Below are positions 61,306-64,000 of a DNA stretch of 64,000 nt, in pieces. Made by a program: the position numbers and the translations under genes. Origin of the DNA: Variovorax terrae (lineage in GTDB: Bacteria; Pseudomonadota; Gammaproteobacteria; Burkholderiales; Burkholderiaceae_C). The DNA lies in assembly GCF_022809125.1 (NCBI RefSeq), contig NZ_JALGBI010000002.1, forward strand, positions 257,685 through 321,684. Reading direction: 5' to 3'. Within the stretch, counting starts at the first letter, position 1, and each line of letters begins with the position of its first letter. Below the pieces are notes generated by a model. The model was not told where the DNA came from, ran no database searches, and worked only from the letters and a program-made list of their open reading frames with translations.

Positions 61306-62823
61306 ATGGTGATCCTCGAACAAATGCTCACGCGTGCCGCCCGGCTCTACGGTCAAAGCGAAGCCGTGGTCGACGGGGCAGTGCGCCTGACCTATGCCGA
61401 ACTGGTCGAGCGGGTGTACCGGCTGGCCGCGGGCATGACGCAACTGGGGCTCGTGGCCGGCGACCGCGTCGGCCTGCTCAGCCGCAACAGTTTTCGCTGC
61501 ATCGAAGTCAATCTGGCGTGTTCGGCGCTGGGCCTGATCCTGGTGCCCATCAACTTCCGCCTGGCTGCACCGGAGATCGCCTTCATCGTCGAAGACACCG
61601 GCTTGCGCACGATGTTCGCCGAAGCGCATTACGCGATCCATGCCGAGCAGGTTGTCACCTGGCAGGATGGCCGTGCACTGGGCACCGGTGATGCATACGA
61701 ATCGCTGATCGCCGGCAATGCGCCGGTCGAACCCCGCCCCCGCTCCTGCGGAGCAGCCGACGATATCGCGCAAATCTTCTACACCAGCGGCACCACCGGC
61801 CGGCCCAAGGGCGTGTGCCTGACCCATGGCAACCTGGTGGCCAGCGCGCTCGACGCGATCGTCTCGCTCGAGCTGCGCCAGCGCGACGGCTGGCTGCACG
61901 CCTCGCCGATGTTCCACCTGGTGGATGCCTTCGCGATCTGGGCCATGACCCTGGTCGGCGGCCGCCATATCGTCACGCATTTTTCGCCCGAGCTGTTTGG
62001 CCCGCTGGTCGCGGCCGAACGCGTCACCAAGACCAGTCTGCCACCCACGCTGCTGGACCGCATCGCGCGTGAGCGGTCGACAGCGGCGTCAGACCTGTCG
62101 TCGCTCGAGCTGATCAGCTATGGCGGCTCGCCGATGCCCGACGCGGTGTACCGCCGCTGCTGCGATGCGCTTGGCTGTGCGCTGCTGCAGGCCTACGGCT
62201 TGACCGAGGGCTCGGGTTTCGTCTGCCATGAGGCGGTGGGCGACAACCCGTCGCCGCAACAAGTTCTCAACACGGTCGGGCGGCCCACGCTGCATACCCA
62301 GATCACGCTGGTCGACGGCCAGGGGCAACCGGTGGCTGATGACGCGCCCGGTGAAATCTGGCTGCGCGGCCCGCGCGTACTGGCCTCGTACTGGCGCAAC
62401 CCAGAGGCCACGGCCTCGGCGTTCCACGAAGGCTGGTATCGCACCGGCGACCTCGGGAAGCGTGACCGGCAAGGCCGCTTGCAGATTGTCGGGCGCAAGA
62501 AGGAAATGATCATCAGCGGTGGCGAAAACGTCTACCCGGCCGAAGTGCAGAACGTGCTGCTGGCCTACCCCGGCGTGACGGAGGCCGCGGTGTTCGGCCT
62601 GCCCAGCCAGGCCTGGGGCGAGGAAGTGCGTGCCGTGGTCTATGGCGAAGGCGAGGCCGGCGACCGCTTGCGGGAGGCCGACTTGCTGCAGCACTGCCGC
62701 GCGCGCATAGGCGCCTACAAGGTGCCCAAGCAGATTCACATCGCGCGAGAGCCCTTGCCCAAGAACGGGCCCGGCAAGATCGCCACCGCTCAGGTCCGCG
62801 CGCAATACCTTTTGAAGGAATGA
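61306..62823 (+). CDS. Acyl-CoA ligase (AMP-forming)
   Basis: 505 residues from the ATG at 61306. ANL-superfamily motifs: FYTSGTTGRPKGVCLTHGN (A3), LQAYGLTEGSG (A5), GWYRTGDLGKRDRQGRLQIV (A7/A8) and NGPGKI with the A10 lysine. It activates a carboxylic acid as acyl-AMP and then acyl-CoA. The genomic setting suggests an aromatic or related acid; the pocket residues do not let me name it. Ribosome site is weak. UbiD follows two bases after the stop. Confidence 0.93.
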   Translation: MVILEQMLTRAARLYGQSEAVVDGAVRLTYAELVERVYRLAAGMTQLGLVAGDRVGLLSRNSFRCIEVNLACSALGLILVPINFRLAAPEIAFIVEDTGLRTMFAEAHYAIHAEQVVTWQDGRALGTGDAYESLIAGNAPVEPRPRSCGAADDIAQIFYTSGTTGRPKGVCLTHGNLVASALDAIVSLELRQRDGWLHASPMFHLVDAFAIWAMTLVGGRHIVTHFSPELFGPLVAAERVTKTSLPPTLLDRIARERSTAASDLSSLELISYGGSPMPDAVYRRCCDALGCALLQAYGLTEGSGFVCHEAVGDNPSPQQVLNTVGRPTLHTQITLVDGQGQPVADDAPGEIWLRGPRVLASYWRNPEATASAFHEGWYRTGDLGKRDRQGRLQIVGRKKEMIISGGENVYPAEVQNVLLAYPGVTEAAVFGLPSQAWGEEVRAVVYGEGEAGDRLREADLLQHCRARIGAYKVPKQIHIAREPLPKNGPGKIATAQVRAQYLLKE

Positions 62824-62825
62824 CC

Positions 62826-64000
62826 ATGGCTATTGATTTCAACCGCTTTCGCCTGAGGAGTTTTCTCGACAAGCTGGTGGCGCAGGGCGAATGCGTGGTG
62901 CATGACGCGCCGATAGATCTGATCGACGTCGCTGGCCGGCTGGAAGCGGTTCCGCAGGCTGTATGGTTCAAATCAGCGGGCGGTGCCGAACTGGCGGGCA
63001 ATGTGATGGGTTCGCGGCGGCGGCTGGCGTTGGCTTTCGGCGTCGACGAAGCCGACCTGCCCCACGTGCTGCGTGAACGGGGCGGCACCGAGATTCCGCC
63101 CACCGAAGTGAGTTCGGGCGAGGCGCCCGTGCATCAAGTGATCAAACTGGGTGACGAGGCCGACCTCTGCGCGCTGCCGGTGCACCTGCAGCATGAACTC
63201 GACGGCGCGCCCTACATCTCCGCCAGCATCGATTACGCCCGCGACCCGTCGACCGGCGGGACCAACTTGGGTTGCCGGCGCATGATGCTGCGCGGGCGGC
63301 AGGCCGCAGGCGTCGATCTGAACGCGCCCAGCGACCTGCGGGCGATCTACCAGGCGGCGCACAAGCGCGGCGAACGGGTGGAAGTGGCCTATGCGGTCGG
63401 CTCGCACCCGATCGACTTCCTGGCAGCGACCTTTTCTTCGCGTGCTTCAGACGAACTCGGGCTGAATGGTGCCTTGCGCGGCTCGTCTGTGCCGGTGGTC
63501 AGGTGCAAGACCATCGACGTGTGCGTGCCCGCCGACGCCGAGTATGTGCTGGAAGGCTACCTGGACGTCGCCGGGTTCTCCGAGGCGGAAGGCCCCTACG
63601 GCGAATACCTGGGCTACTACGGCCACGTGAAACGCAACCCGGTGTTCCACCTCACGGCCATCACTCACCGCGCCGACGCGGTGTTCCAGACGGTCACCAT
63701 CGGCGGCCCGCAGCTGGGCAGGACCGATACCGCACAGCTGGTGGCTGCCAAAACCGAGTCGACGATCTGGATGTCGCTGTTGCAGGCGGTGCGAGAGCCG
63801 GTGGCGGTGTGCTGCACGGCCTCATGCGGCGGCATGTACAACGTCCGCGTTTCGCTGCGCCAGCGCTACCCGGGCGAGGCGCGCAACGCCATTGCAGCCG
63901 TTTTCGGCTCGGTGGCCGACATCAAGCATGTCTTTGTCGTCGACGAAGACATCGACGTGTTCGACGATGGCCAGATCGACTGGGCGATGGCAACGCGATT
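62826..64000 (+). CDS. UbiD-family decarboxylase (3' end beyond window)
   Basis: 391 codons are present and the frame is open to the right edge. The start is MAIDFNRFRLRSFLDKLVAQ. UbiD landmarks are HLQHELDGAPYISASIDYAR, GTNLGCRRMML and the acidic FSEAEGPYGEYLGYYG motif that supplies catalytic glutamates near residues 258-263. UbiD enzymes use prenylated FMN to (de)carboxylate aromatic or alpha,beta-unsaturated acids. The UbiX partner that makes the cofactor is not in the window. Last seen gene of the 56.8-64 kb operon. Confidence 0.93.
   Translation, partial: MAIDFNRFRLRSFLDKLVAQGECVVHDAPIDLIDVAGRLEAVPQAVWFKSAGGAELAGNVMGSRRRLALAFGVDEADLPHVLRERGGTEIPPTEVSSGEAPVHQVIKLGDEADLCALPVHLQHELDGAPYISASIDYARDPSTGGTNLGCRRMMLRGRQAAGVDLNAPSDLRAIYQAAHKRGERVEVAYAVGSHPIDFLAATFSSRASDELGLNGALRGSSVPVVRCKTIDVCVPADAEYVLEGYLDVAGFSEAEGPYGEYLGYYGHVKRNPVFHLTAITHRADAVFQTVTIGGPQLGRTDTAQLVAAKTESTIWMSLLQAVREPVAVCCTASCGGMYNVRVSLRQRYPGEARNAIAAVFGSVADIKHVFVVDEDIDVFDDGQIDWAMATR

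Overview
The window is GC-rich bacterial chromosomal DNA, tightly packed with genes on both strands. The gene set points to a beta-proteobacterium of the Burkholderiales, most likely Comamonadaceae (Variovorax, Polaromonas or Ramlibacter-like). Pointers are an orphan Bug-type solute receptor, IcmF beside PPK2, a glmU/lrp/glmS neighbourhood, DUF2917 and DUF6279 proteins, a polyhydroxyalkanoate-system protein, and dispersed GCTATC repeats. I saw no rRNA, tRNA, transposase, integrase, phage gene or CRISPR array. Both window edges cut genes.

Layout. 1-3055: ABC-type substrate-binding protein (cut) and a coniferyl-alcohol-dehydrogenase-like SDR, divergent from a XylR/DmpR-type sigma-54 activator, with a readable -24/-12 promoter between them. 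3087-9811: AraC regulator, double-NTF2 lipoprotein, isochorismatase-family hydrolase divergent from a GlxA regulator, TauE permease, and a FecR/DUF6600 protein with a Q-rich tail. 10108-14302: ppk2-icmF operon behind a perfect 24-bp palindrome. 14397-16725: sulfur module (two YeeE/YedE half-permeases; CstR-like repressor; persulfide dioxygenase-rhodanese fusion). 16811-25184: M20 deacylase, degenerate-GGDEF membrane protein, ArsR-SRPBCC pair, GFA protein, LysM/BON protein, coiled-coil protein coupled to coaX, WS/DGAT acyltransferase divergent from an acyl-CoA-binding protein. 25281-30999: minus-strand gene string (molybdopterin oxidoreductase, HELAH aminopeptidase, PHA-system protein, CaiB/BaiF transferase, DedA-rhodanese fusion), the first four overlapping by a few bases. 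31062-37288: ABC receptor, stand-alone MHYT protein, LuxR regulator, M20 amidohydrolase and M14-like peptidase. 37367-44128: Slt, formyl-THF cyclo-ligase, LysR, DUF2917, TfoX, TetR-gluconokinase and an MBL-fold protein lacking metal ligands. 44174-51046: DUF6279 lipoprotein, glmU, PhoD-like phosphatase, EamA transporter, Lrp, glmS. 51126-64000: catabolic region with an SDR-fahA-NIPSNAP-hmgA operon (homogentisate cleavage) under an IclR regulator, then an AraC regulator and a plus-strand operon of alpha/beta hydrolase, crotonase, Bug receptor, second hydrolase, second IclR, acyl-CoA ligase and UbiD decarboxylase.

The two signals I would follow first are: (1) a dispersed repeat of about 50 bp, eight copies, each with exactly 20 nt between a TGTCC-type box and a GCTAT box, one copy lying in frame inside a peptidase gene and two overlapping the 3' ends of genes; (2) the 55-64 kb ligase/crotonase/C-C-hydrolase/UbiD operon, whose substrate I cannot name.
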